Assembly: GCA_017849335.1 (NCBI GenBank)
Contig: JAFIHP010000090.1
Coordinates: forward strand, 1 to 10,915
DNA from: Actinomycetales bacterium
GTDB lineage: Bacteria; Actinomycetota; Actinomycetes; S36-B12
Direction: 5' to 3'
DNA length: 10,915 bases
Positions 1 through 6,754 of this stretch are shown here, piece after piece. Positions within the stretch are counted from its first letter, which is position 1. Each line of letters begins with the position of its first letter. A program made the position numbers and the translations under genes. Under the pieces are notes generated by a model. That model was not told the DNA's origin. It did no database searches and saw only the letters and a program-made list of their open reading frames with translations.

Positions 1-47
1 CGCATTGCACGGCTCGAAGGAAGGCGGCGATCGCCGCACCCCTTCAG

Positions 48-401
48 TCATGCGGCGATGGGGGCTGGCCGGCCACGACGGTGGCGCGGACGTTCGCCAA
101 CCGGGTGGGGGTCCAGCTCCTCCCAGTCGGGCCACACGATGTGCGGAGTGATGCCCAGGAGGCGAACCGTGAGGAGATCCGCCGCCCGCGGCGTGAGCGC
201 TCCTCGGTGCAGGCCGCGGTTCCAGGCACGTTCGACCCGCCACCGGATGACGACGGCGTCTTCACCATCCGGTATCGCCATGCGGGCAAACAGGGCGTGG
301 AATCCGCCGGCCGCGCGTACCGATCGACTCAGCGGGGCGAACGGGACGCGGAACCGGTCAACCGGTTGGGGGTAGTGCTGCTGTGTTCGTTGATCGTCCA
401 T
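48..401 (-). CDS. Small hypothetical protein, possibly accessory
   Basis: This is a complete 117-residue frame, ATG to TGA, with no family I can name firmly. The most protein-like part is residues 52-94. It has an Arg/Trp-rich helix, then a leucine-rich segment with LTPRAADLLTVRLLG (69-83), ending in IVWPDW (88-93). Short proteins with a similar 'AD-L-R-LG-P-IWPDW' pattern occur, as far as I recall, in actinobacterial phages and integrated elements; this is memory, not a search. The tail is Arg/Pro-rich. Codon use differs from the genes to the right: it uses CAA, CGA, ACA, AGT, GTA, TTT and ATA codons, whereas the core genes are almost entirely G/C in the third position. Only a weak AGGGCA-like ribosome site precedes the start. 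It lies on the far side of tRNA-Leu from the conserved cluster, which fits an accessory origin. The opposing plus-strand frames are Arg-rich shadows. Confidence 0.55.
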   Translation of the reverse strand: MDDQRTQQHYPQPVDRFRVPFAPLSRSVRAAGGFHALFARMAIPDGEDAVVIRWRVERAWNRGLHRGALTPRAADLLTVRLLGITPHIVWPDWEELDPHPVGERPRHRRGRPAPIAA

Positions 402-605
402 GGACTGCCCTGTGCCGGCATCAGACGAAGACGCACGTCCCCGCCTGCCCCTCGTTCATGCAGGAACCAGTGACAGGGTCGGCTGGATTCGCACACGGGC
501 GTGACACCGTGCGTTCGTTCGCGGTGGGTGCGTGCCTCTCCGCCTCAAGACCCTTGCGCAGTTCGGGCGCGCCAGGACCGTCAGTTGGGTGAGCAGAAGC
601 AGGAA

Positions 606-631
606 ACCCCGGCCCTGATGGGGGCCGGGGT
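606..631 (-). terminator. Hairpin distal to tRNA-Leu, terminator candidate
   Basis: Positions 606-615 and 622-631 form a perfect 10-bp GC-rich stem with a 6-nt loop. Read on the minus strand it lies 26 bp past the CCA end of the tRNA and is followed by TTTCCTGCTT, a weak T-rich run. It fits the transcription terminator of the tRNA gene. The poor T-run makes strength uncertain. Confidence 0.5.
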
Positions 632-635
632 CCGG

Positions 636-653
636 CCTGGGGGACTCCCCAGG
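636..653. terminator. Hairpin abutting the tRNA 3' end
   Basis: CCTGGGG (636-642) and CCCCAGG (647-653) pair around the loop GACT. On the plus strand the stem is followed directly by TTTT (654-657), so it resembles a small intrinsic terminator stopping plus-strand transcription before it runs antisense through the tRNA. On the minus strand it begins only three bases after the encoded CCA, so it would also sit in the tRNA trailer. Confidence 0.5.
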
Positions 654-656
654 TTT

Positions 657-743
657 TGGTGCGCGAGGGGGGAGTTGAACCCCCACGCCCTTTCGGGCAC
701 ACGGACCTGAACCGTGCGCGTCTGCCTATTCCGCCACTCGCGC
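657..743 (-). tRNA. tRNA-Leu (anticodon CAG, reads CUG)
   Basis: The minus strand folds as a class II tRNA of 87 nt including an encoded CCA. The 7-bp acceptor stem pairs GCGCGAG (743-737) with CTCGCGC (667-661), followed by discriminator A (660) and CCA (659-657). The anticodon arm has a 5-bp stem (712-716 with 700-704) and the loop TTCAGGT, giving anticodon CAG at 709-707. The long variable arm has a 4-bp stem (687-690 with 695-698), as expected for leucine. The T arm has a 5-bp stem (680-684 with 668-672) with TTCAACT in the loop. CUG is a major Leu codon in such GC-rich genomes. A tRNA-Leu beside fhaA is also found in Mycobacterium tuberculosis (leuT), so its position is conserved. Confidence 0.97.
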
Positions 744-753
744 GCGCTGGGGG

Positions 754-759
754 AGTCTA
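754..759 (-). promoter_or_regulatory. Possible -10 element of tRNA-Leu
   Basis: TAGACT on the minus strand matches the TANNNT pattern of actinobacterial housekeeping promoters. It ends 10 bp before the mature tRNA 5' end, a suitable distance for a short leader. No hexamer resembling TTGACA is seen 16-18 bp upstream, so the call rests on the -10 alone. Confidence 0.35.
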
Positions 760-808
760 CGCGACGATCCCGCTGCCCGTCGCCTCGGGTGCCGGACGAG
801 GCTGAGGC

Positions 809-1084
809 TCAGTAGCCGTACCGGGCGAGCATCCGGGCGAGCCCGGCCTTCGTCAGCGGGGCGATGTTGACCGAGCGATAACCGCGACTGGTCATGGCCT
901 GCGTCGCGGTCTTGGTCGCGCGCTCGTGCGCGCCTTCCATGACGCGTTCGTTGACGGGCACACCCTGCCCGACGACGTGACGGACGAACTCGACGAAGGT
1001 CTTGTCGTACTCCTGCGCGAAGACCTGCTCGGCCGGGGCGGGACCGGCCGGGGACGAGGCGGCGGACGGCGACGTAGAGGACAT
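809..1084 (-). CDS. Small conserved-looking hypothetical protein
   Basis: This 91-residue protein starts at an ATG preceded by a strong AAGGAG ribosome site (1090-1095 on the minus strand, 5-nt spacer). That supports both the gene and its start. Residues 1-18 are a Ser/Ala/Pro-rich, probably disordered leader. Residues 19-91 look like a compact helical domain: acidic and aromatic at first (QEYDKTFVEFVRHVVGQG, 24-41), then polar helices, ending in LTKAGLARMLARYGY. There is no signal peptide, membrane segment or metal motif, so it is probably cytosolic. I do not recognise the family. It lies between fhaA (divergent) and tRNA-Leu (same strand, 65 bp downstream), and the tRNA could receive read-through from it. 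Codon use matches the core genes. Confidence 0.75.
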   Translation of the reverse strand: MSSTSPSAASSPAGPAPAEQVFAQEYDKTFVEFVRHVVGQGVPVNERVMEGAHERATKTATQAMTSRGYRSVNIAPLTKAGLARMLARYGY

Positions 1085-1110
1085 GGCCGCTCCTTCGTAG
1101 GGGTGCGTCC

Positions 1111-1140
1111 AGCGTATGACCTGTACACGGTGACACCCAA
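1111..1140 (-). promoter_or_regulatory. Possible promoter of the 809-1084 gene
   Basis: On the minus strand TTGGGT (1140-1135) and TACGCT (1116-1111) are separated by 18 bp. They partly match -35 and -10 consensus hexamers and lie 27 bp upstream of the ATG. The -10 fits TANNNT; the -35 keeps only TTG. The spacer contains GGTGACACC (1129-1137), an imperfect palindrome that could be an operator. Confidence 0.35.
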
Positions 1141-1153
1141 GGTCTGCGGACCT
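1140..1153. repeat. Short inverted repeat upstream of fhaA
   Basis: AGGTC (1140-1144) and GACCT (1149-1153) are perfect inverted arms around TGCG. The element lies in the divergent intergenic region between the 809-1084 gene and fhaA and overlaps the edge of the possible -35 of the former. It could be an operator. A 5-bp arm is also easily expected by chance in GC-rich DNA. Confidence 0.3.
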
Positions 1154-1202
1154 CGTGTCTGTGCGCGCGGTGCGGGTCCCCGGCCACCCGGTGCTCGCGG
1201 GT

Positions 1203-1208
1203 TAGCAT
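1203..1208 (+). promoter_or_regulatory. Possible -10 element of the fhaA operon
   Basis: TAGCAT fits TANNNT, 63 bp upstream of the fhaA GTG. It is one of the few A/T-containing stretches in the 187-bp gap, but there is no recognisable -35 hexamer. A promoter somewhere in 1085-1271 is expected because this is the head of the long plus-strand gene set. Confidence 0.25.
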
Positions 1209-1261
1209 CGACCAGCGTCCGTGGTGGCGCGATCGACGCATCGTCCGCGTCGTCTGGGACC

Positions 1262-1268
1262 GGAGGGG
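1262..1268 (+). promoter_or_regulatory. Ribosome binding site that fixes the fhaA start
   Basis: GGAGGGG lies 3 nt before the GTG at 1272, with its GGAGG core 5 nt away. It selects that codon over the in-frame ATG-like extension starting at 1221, which has no such site and would add 17 residues unlike the family N terminus. Confidence 0.7.
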
Positions 1269-1271
1269 CTC

Positions 1272-1976
1272 GTGGGGCTGCTGGAACGGTTCGAGGACTC
1301 CCTCGACCGCCTCGTCAACGGCGCGTTCGCCCGCGCCTTCAAGGCCGAGGTGCAGCCCGTCGAGATCGCGTCCGCGCTCCAGCGTGAGATCGGCGACCGC
1401 GCGGCCGTGATCGACCGGGACCGCACCGTCATCCCGAACGTCTTCCACGTCGAGCTCTCCCAGCACGACTACCGCCGGCTGGCGGTCTTCAAGGACGCGC
1501 TGGAGACCGAGCTCGCGACGCTGGTGCGCGACTACGGCGCCGAGCAGCGCTACACCCTCCTCGGACCGGTCGAGGTCGTCCTGGGCCAGGACGACGAGCT
1601 GGAGACCGGGATCTTCCGCGTCCGCAGCGAAGCGCGCGCCGAGGTCCGCTCGCAGCCCCACGGCCGACCCGGCGAGCCGGTGGCTGCCGGCATCGACGCC
1701 GGACGCCAGCCACGCCTGGAGGCATCCGGCACCGCGTACCCGCTGGTCCGCGCCGTCACGCGCCTGGGCCGCGGGTCCGACACCGACATCCGGATCGAGG
1801 ACCCCGGGGCGTCGCGCAACCACTGCGAGATCGTCCTCGGCCAGCCCGCCCTGGTCCGCGACCTGAGCTCGACCAACGGCACGTTCGTCAACGGCCAGCG
1901 CATCTCGCAGGCCGAGGTCGCCGACGGCTCGACGATCCAGATCGGCACCACGCGCCTGGTGTTCCGGAGCGGCTGA
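1272..1976 (+). CDS. fhaA: FhaA, FHA-domain phosphothreonine reader
   Basis: FhaA reads threonine phosphorylation made by PknB-type kinases and acts in peptidoglycan synthesis; in mycobacteria it binds the pseudokinase domain of MviN/MurJ. This copy has 234 residues. Residues 1-115 form the FhaA N-terminal domain (DUF3662), opening with the typical GLLERFE and ending a first helix block at FKAEVQPVEIASALQREI. A hydrophilic linker (about 116-150) follows. The C-terminal FHA domain (about 152-232) carries the phosphothreonine-binding residues: GR (166-167), SRNH (181-184), STNG (200-203) and NG (207-208). The linker is much shorter than in the long mycobacterial FhaA. The start is GTG, chosen from the ribosome site and the family N terminus. 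It heads the plus-strand cluster, and fhaB begins 2 bp after its stop. Confidence 0.96.
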   Translation: MGLLERFEDSLDRLVNGAFARAFKAEVQPVEIASALQREIGDRAAVIDRDRTVIPNVFHVELSQHDYRRLAVFKDALETELATLVRDYGAEQRYTLLGPVEVVLGQDDELETGIFRVRSEARAEVRSQPHGRPGEPVAAGIDAGRQPRLEASGTAYPLVRAVTRLGRGSDTDIRIEDPGASRNHCEIVLGQPALVRDLSSTNGTFVNGQRISQAEVADGSTIQIGTTRLVFRSG

Positions 1977-1978
1977 CC

Positions 1979-2464
1979 GTGTCCGAGCTCGCGCTCACCC
2001 TCGTGCGGCTGGGATTCCTCACGCTGCTGTGGGCGTTCGTCCTCATCACGGTTCTCGCCCTCCGGCGTGACCTGCGCCAGCCGGCGGAGGCCCGCCCGCT
2101 GGGCCGCGAGCGCCGTGCGGCCAAGGCCCCCCGCCCGCCCAAGCCGCCCAAGGTGGCCCGCCAGCAGAAGGTGAAGGGCAGCAAGCTCGCCGTCGTCGAA
2201 GGTCCGCTGCTCGGCACGATCGTGCCCCTGGGGAACGTCCAGATCACGATCGGCCGCGCGCCGGACTCCACCTTGATCATCGACGATGACTACGCGTCGA
2301 GCCGGCACGCGCGCATCTACCCGTCCGAGGGTGCCTGGGTCGTGGAGGACCTCGGCTCGACCAACGGCACGTGGATCGACCGCACCCGCATCACCGCGCC
2401 CACGGTCCTGCCGGTCGGCGCACCGTTGCGGATCGGCCGGACGACGCTGCAGATCCAGAAGTAG
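1979..2464 (+). CDS. fhaB: FhaB (FipA-like), membrane-anchored FHA protein
   Basis: FhaB is a small membrane protein that presents an FHA domain to the cytoplasm; its mycobacterial relative FipA links the PknA/PknB pathway to FtsZ and FtsQ. This one has 161 residues. A single hydrophobic helix spans about residues 5-27, followed by a basic and proline-rich linker (28-67, including PRPPKPPKVARQ). The FHA domain (about 68-159) has GR (92-93), SSRH (107-110) and STNG (127-130). The start is GTG, 2 bp after the fhaA stop, and its ribosome site (GGAG, 1966-1969) lies inside the fhaA end, so the two are probably translationally coupled. pstP begins 5 bp downstream. Confidence 0.95.
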   Translation: MSELALTLVRLGFLTLLWAFVLITVLALRRDLRQPAEARPLGRERRAAKAPRPPKPPKVARQQKVKGSKLAVVEGPLLGTIVPLGNVQITIGRAPDSTLIIDDDYASSRHARIYPSEGAWVVEDLGSTNGTWIDRTRITAPTVLPVGAPLRIGRTTLQIQK

Positions 2465-2469
2465 CCGCG

Positions 2470-3846
2470 ATGACACTCGTCCTGCGCTACGCCGCCCGAT
2501 CCGACGTGGGCCTGATCCGGGAGGGCAACGAGGACTCCGGGTACGCCGGACCGGCCCTGCTGCTCGTCGCGGACGGCATGGGCGGCCACGCCGCCGGGGA
2601 GCTCGCCAGCGCGATCGCCGTTGCGACGGTCGCCGACCTCGACGTCCATCCGCCGGGACGGGCCGACGTGCTCAGCGCGCTCGGCCAGTCCATCGGAGAG
2701 GTCGGCGAGCGCATCGCGGACGTCATCGAGGGTGAGCCCGACCTGACCGGTATGGGCACGACCGTCACCGGCCTGTACTGGCTCGGAGACCGCGTCGCGG
2801 TCGTCCATGTCGGTGACTCGCGCGCGTACCTCCTGCGCGACGGCGCGCTCACCCAGCTCACGCACGACCACACGTACGTGCAGACCCTCGTCGACGCCGG
2901 GCGGATCACCGAGGCCGAGGCCACGATCCACCCCAGACGGTCGCTGCTCATGCGCGCCCTGGACGGGATGAACACCGTCGAGGCCGACCTGTCCGTCCGC
3001 GAGGCCCGCGACGGCGACCGCTACATGCTGTGCACCGACGGCCTCTCCGGCGTCGTCGACGCCGCCACGATCGAGACCGTCCTGATCGAGGGCGGCGACC
3101 CGACCGGAGCCGTCACGCGCCTGGTCGAGCTCGCCCTCGAGAACGGGGCGCCCGACAACGTGACGGTCGTCGTCGCGGACGTCGTCGACGTCCCCGCTCC
3201 GGCCCCGGACGTCCCCGCCGTCGACGAGCCGTACGCACCCGTCGTCGTCGGCGCCGCCGGCGAGCCCCGGGTCCGCAGCCGGCTGCCAACCGTCCGCTTC
3301 CCCGACGACGCCCAGCCGGACCCGGACCGCCCGGACGTGCCGCCGCCACCGGAGCCGGGACCTCCCACCGCGCCCCAACCCCTCATCGACGCCGAGATCG
3401 TCGTGCCGGCTGCGATGCAGGCACGCAAGCAGGCGGCGGAGGACCAGGAGCGCGACGCGCTGCGTTCACGCCGTCGGCGTCGCCGCTGGGGCATCACCGC
3501 CATCGTCGCCGCGGTGATCGTCGCCGTCGCGGCCGTCATGCTCGGCGCGTACGCCTGGGTCAACTCCCAGTGGTACGTGGCGATCAACGGCACCGCCGGC
3601 ACCGGCACGGTCGCGGTCTACCAAGGCGTCAACGGCAGCCTGCTGGGCCTGCCCCTGTCGAACCTGCGCAACGACACCGACCTCCAGGTCGGGACCTTGC
3701 CCCTGCTGTTCCAGGAGAGCGTCAGCAAGGGGATCCCGGCGACCGATCAGGCGGACGCCGAGCGCATCGTCAGCGCGTTGCGGCAGGAAGCGGCGCAGTG
3801 CCAGACGATCCTGCCTCCGGCCGGCTGCCCAGGTGCCCCGCAATGA
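2470..3846 (+). CDS. pstP: PstP, PP2C-family Ser/Thr phosphatase
   Basis: PstP removes phosphate from Ser/Thr residues phosphorylated by PknB and from the kinase itself, using two Mn/Mg ions. This copy has 458 residues. The catalytic domain (about 1-240) carries the PP2C metal-binding motifs: GNEDS with D22, VADGMGGH with D35, VGDSRAY with D116, CTDGLSG with D190 and APDNVTV with D229. A proline- and acid-rich linker (about 241-330) and an Arg cluster (332-339) lead to one membrane helix (about 342-363), placing the phosphatase inside and about 95 residues outside. The outer part contains YVAINGTAGTGTVAVYQGVN (369-388), as in other actinobacterial PstP proteins, and two cysteines (444, 453). 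The ATG at 2470 is 5 bp after fhaB; its ribosome site is weak, which suggests coupling. The stop overlaps the rodA start as ATGA. Confidence 0.97.
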   Translation: MTLVLRYAARSDVGLIREGNEDSGYAGPALLLVADGMGGHAAGELASAIAVATVADLDVHPPGRADVLSALGQSIGEVGERIADVIEGEPDLTGMGTTVTGLYWLGDRVAVVHVGDSRAYLLRDGALTQLTHDHTYVQTLVDAGRITEAEATIHPRRSLLMRALDGMNTVEADLSVREARDGDRYMLCTDGLSGVVDAATIETVLIEGGDPTGAVTRLVELALENGAPDNVTVVVADVVDVPAPAPDVPAVDEPYAPVVVGAAGEPRVRSRLPTVRFPDDAQPDPDRPDVPPPPEPGPPTAPQPLIDAEIVVPAAMQARKQAAEDQERDALRSRRRRRRWGITAIVAAVIVAVAAVMLGAYAWVNSQWYVAINGTAGTGTVAVYQGVNGSLLGLPLSNLRNDTDLQVGTLPLLFQESVSKGIPATDQADAERIVSALRQEAAQCQTILPPAGCPGAPQ

Positions 3847-5261
3847 CCATTCCCGCCGACGTGCTCGCGCCCCTCGCGCAGCCCGCCCGCCGCCAGCCGA
3901 GCCGGCGGAACCTCGAGCTCGTGCTGCTCGTGTTCGCCTGGGGGATCGGCCTGCTGGGCTGCCTCCAGGTGAGCTGGGCGAACGGCGAGGACCCCACCAG
4001 CCAGCTGTGGATCGCCGCCGGCGTCGTGGGGGCGCTAGCGCTGGCCATGCACGCGGCGATCCGCTGGCGGGCGCGCTACGCCGACCCGTTCCTCCTGCCC
4101 GTCACGACGCTGCTGACGACGCTCGGCCTGGTCATGATCTACCGCATCGACGTGGCCGCCGTGAAGCGGGCGATCCTCAACGGGAACCCGGTCCCGACGC
4201 CGGCGGCCTACGCGCAGCTGACCTGGTTCGCCATCGCCACGGCGCTGTTCATCGCCGTGCTCGTGCTGCTGCGCGACCACCGCCTGCTCCAGCGCTACAC
4301 GTACACCTGCGGCCTGGTCGGCCTGGTGCTGCTCGTCCTCCCGCTGGCTCCGTTCATCGGGACGACGGTCAACGGGGCCACGCTGTGGGTGCGGATCGGC
4401 GGGCAGTCCTTCCAGCCGGCCGAGATCGCGAAGATCCTGCTGACGATCTTCTTCGCCGGCTACCTCGTCGAGAAGCGCGACTCCCTGGCGCTGGTGCGCA
4501 CGAAGTTCCTCGGGATCGGCCTGCCGCGCCTGAAGGACCTCGGCCCGATCCTCATCGCCTGGCTGGTCTCGCTGGGCGTGCTGATCTTCCAGCACGACCT
4601 CGGCACGTCGTTGCTGTTCTTCGGCCTGTTCGTCTGCATGCTCTACGTCGCGACGCAACGACGGTCCTGGCTCATCCTCGGCGCGATCTTGTTCGTCATC
4701 GGCGCGGTCGGGGCCTACTACGCGTTCGGCCACGTGCGCCTACGCGTGACGGTGTGGATCGACCCCTGGGCGTACGCCGACGACCAGGGGTACCAGATCG
4801 TCCAGTCCCTGTTCGGCCTGGCCAACGGCGGCATCCTGGGCGCCGGGCTCGGCCAGGGCTTCCCGAACCTCGTCCCCTTCGCCAGCACCGACTTCATCGT
4901 TGCCGCGCTCGGCGAGGAGCTCGGGCTCACCGGCCTGATGGTGCTGCTGCTCCTGTACGCCATCGTCGTCGAGCGCGGGCTTCGCGCGGCCGTCGGCGTC
5001 CGGGACTCGTTCGGCCAGCTCCTGGCGGTCGGCCTCGCGATCACGATGGCCCTGCAGGTCTTCGTCATCATCGGCGGCGTCACGCGCCTCATCCCGCTGA
5101 CCGGCCTCACGACGCCGTTCCTGTCGTACGGCGGGTCCTCGCTCATCGCCAACTGGGTCATCGTCGCGCTGCTGCTGCGCATCTCCGACCGCGCCCGCCG
5201 CCCGGAGGCGATCGTCGTCTCGCCCGACGACGCCGTCACGCAGGTGGTGCGCCGGCCGTGA
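3843..5261 (+). CDS. rodA: RodA/FtsW SEDS peptidoglycan glycosyltransferase
   Basis: SEDS proteins polymerise lipid II into glycan strands at the membrane together with a class B penicillin-binding protein. This 472-residue protein is strongly hydrophobic, with roughly ten to twelve membrane helices from residue 24 on. Family motifs are present: WVRIGGQSFQPAEIAKI (182-198), QHDLGTSLLF (250-259), YQIVQSLFGLANGGILGAGL (317-336), FASTDFIVAALGEELG (346-361) and PFLSYGGSS (425-433). The last two are the most diagnostic. The insert with FPNLVPFASTD is the usual extracytoplasmic part before the D350/E358 segment. Its place directly before pbpA supports RodA rather than FtsW, which in actinobacteria normally sits in the mur/fts cluster; sequence alone separates them poorly. 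The start overlaps the pstP stop (ATGA), with AGGTG 7 nt upstream, and the end overlaps pbpA (GTGA). Confidence 0.95.
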   Translation: MTIPADVLAPLAQPARRQPSRRNLELVLLVFAWGIGLLGCLQVSWANGEDPTSQLWIAAGVVGALALAMHAAIRWRARYADPFLLPVTTLLTTLGLVMIYRIDVAAVKRAILNGNPVPTPAAYAQLTWFAIATALFIAVLVLLRDHRLLQRYTYTCGLVGLVLLVLPLAPFIGTTVNGATLWVRIGGQSFQPAEIAKILLTIFFAGYLVEKRDSLALVRTKFLGIGLPRLKDLGPILIAWLVSLGVLIFQHDLGTSLLFFGLFVCMLYVATQRRSWLILGAILFVIGAVGAYYAFGHVRLRVTVWIDPWAYADDQGYQIVQSLFGLANGGILGAGLGQGFPNLVPFASTDFIVAALGEELGLTGLMVLLLLYAIVVERGLRAAVGVRDSFGQLLAVGLAITMALQVFVIIGGVTRLIPLTGLTTPFLSYGGSSLIANWVIVALLLRISDRARRPEAIVVSPDDAVTQVVRRP

Positions 5262-6703
5262 ACCGCCCGATCCGGCGCATCGGACTCGTCCTCGGGGTCC
5301 TCCTGGTCGCCCTCCTGGTGAACATCACGATCATCCAGGTCGTCCTCGCCAACGACTACCGCGACCGACCGGGCAACCAGCGGGTACTGCTGGAGGAGTA
5401 CCACCGCGAACGCGGGCCGATCCTCGTCGGCGCCAACCCCGTCGCCCGATCCAAGGAGACCGGCGACACGCTGCGGTACCTGCGGGTCTACAGCAACGGC
5501 CCCCTCTACGCCCCCGTCACCGGCTTCTACTCCCTCGTCTACGGGTCCACCGGTCTGGAGCGCACCGAGAACCGGATCCTCACCGGCCGCTCGGACCTGC
5601 TCGTCGTCGACCGCATCGACCAACTGTTCGCCGGCGAGCAGCCGAAGGGCGGCGCGGTCAGCACGACGATCGACGCCCGGGCGCAGAAGGCGGCGTTCGA
5701 CGGCCTGCAGGGCAAGCGCGGTTCCGTCGTCGCGATCGAGCCGTCGACCGGTCGGATCCTCGCCTCGGTCCAGTCGCCGTCCTTCGACCCGAACAAGCTG
5801 TCCAGCCACGACCCGGCCGAGATCCGCGCGTACTACGCCTCCCTCGAGGCCGACCCGGACAAGCCCCTGCTCAACCGCCCGATCGTGTCGCTGAACCCCC
5901 CGGGATCGACGTTCAAGCTGGTGACGGCGGCGGCCGCGCTGGCGTCGGGCCGCTTCACGCCCGACTCGGTCATCCCCGGTCCGCGCACCTACCAGCTCCC
6001 CGACTCGACCCACAAGATCCGCAACTGGAACGGGCAGTCGTGCGGGCCGGGCGACCTGGTCACCTTGCGACAGGCCCTGGCGATCTCGTGCAACACGGCG
6101 TTCGCCTGGCTCGGCAACGAGCTCGGTGACGACGCCCTGCGCGCGCAGGCCGAGCTCATGGGCTTCGACACGTCGTTCGAGATCCCGCTGCGCGCGGCGA
6201 CCTCCCGCTACCCGGAGGACCCGGACGCCCCCCAAACCGCGATGACCGCGATCGGGCAGTTCGACGTCCGGGCGACGTCCCTGCAGATGGCGATGGTCGC
6301 GTCGGCGATCGCGAACAACGGCGTGCTGATGAACCCCTACCTCGTCCAGGAGGTCCGCGGACCGGACCTGGCGATCCTGCAGACGACCGCGCCCTCTGAG
6401 TTCGAGACGGCCATGACGCCGCTGTACGCGTCGCAGCTCACGGACATGATGGTCAACGTCGTCGAGAACGGGACCGGCAGCAACGCGCGCATCCCGGGCG
6501 TCCGGGTCGCCGGCAAGACCGGCACCGCCCAGACCGGCAACGACAACCCGGCCGTGGCGTGGTTCGTCGCGTTCGCCCCGGCGACGTCGCCGCAGGTGGC
6601 GGTCGCCGTCACGGTTGAGGACGCCGGAGCGCCCGAGGTGAGCGGCAACCAGCTGGCAGCCCCGATCGCCAAGGCCGTCATCCAGGCGATTCTGCGGCGG
6701 TGA
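5258..6703 (+). CDS. pbpA: PbpA, class B penicillin-binding protein (transpeptidase)
   Basis: PbpA cross-links peptidoglycan by D,D-transpeptidation outside the cell and is the expected partner of the adjacent RodA. The protein has 481 residues, close to mycobacterial PbpA. An N-terminal membrane helix (about 8-30) anchors it. Residues about 35-150 form the short class B dimerisation region. The transpeptidase domain (about 154-480) has all three active-site motifs: STFK with nucleophile S217 and K220, SCN at 277-279, and KTG at 420-422. The serine is set in NPPGSTFK, typical of the PbpA group. No PASTA domain is present. The GTG start overlaps the rodA stop by four bases, so coupled translation is likely. 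Downstream, 58 bp separate it from pknB, with no obvious terminator. Confidence 0.97.
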   Translation: MNRPIRRIGLVLGVLLVALLVNITIIQVVLANDYRDRPGNQRVLLEEYHRERGPILVGANPVARSKETGDTLRYLRVYSNGPLYAPVTGFYSLVYGSTGLERTENRILTGRSDLLVVDRIDQLFAGEQPKGGAVSTTIDARAQKAAFDGLQGKRGSVVAIEPSTGRILASVQSPSFDPNKLSSHDPAEIRAYYASLEADPDKPLLNRPIVSLNPPGSTFKLVTAAAALASGRFTPDSVIPGPRTYQLPDSTHKIRNWNGQSCGPGDLVTLRQALAISCNTAFAWLGNELGDDALRAQAELMGFDTSFEIPLRAATSRYPEDPDAPQTAMTAIGQFDVRATSLQMAMVASAIANNGVLMNPYLVQEVRGPDLAILQTTAPSEFETAMTPLYASQLTDMMVNVVENGTGSNARIPGVRVAGKTGTAQTGNDNPAVAWFVAFAPATSPQVAVAVTVEDAGAPEVSGNQLAAPIAKAVIQAILRR

Positions 6704-6747
6704 TGGCCGTGCGAGCCTGTCGAGGAACGAGCCACCAGCCCCCTCCT

Positions 6748-6754
6748 GAGAGGA
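6748..6754 (+). promoter_or_regulatory. Ribosome binding site of pknB
   Basis: GAGAGGA lies 7 nt before the ATG at 6762 and favours it over the in-frame ATG at 6789, which would shorten the protein by nine residues. Unlike the preceding genes, pknB has its own 58-bp leader rather than an overlap, so separate regulation is possible. I see no clear promoter hexamers in 6704-6747. Confidence 0.6.

Noticed and set aside
58..473. Plus-strand open frames opposite the 48-401 gene
   Set aside because: They are Arg/Pro/Ser-rich with no ribosome site. The minus-strand product has a more natural residue mix and a clear ATG.
726..1823. Long minus-strand open frame spanning the 809-1084 gene, its promoter region and fhaA
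   Set aside because: It runs antisense through fhaA and through the intergenic region, and crosses the small gene in another frame. The small gene has a strong ribosome site and fhaA has clear domains.
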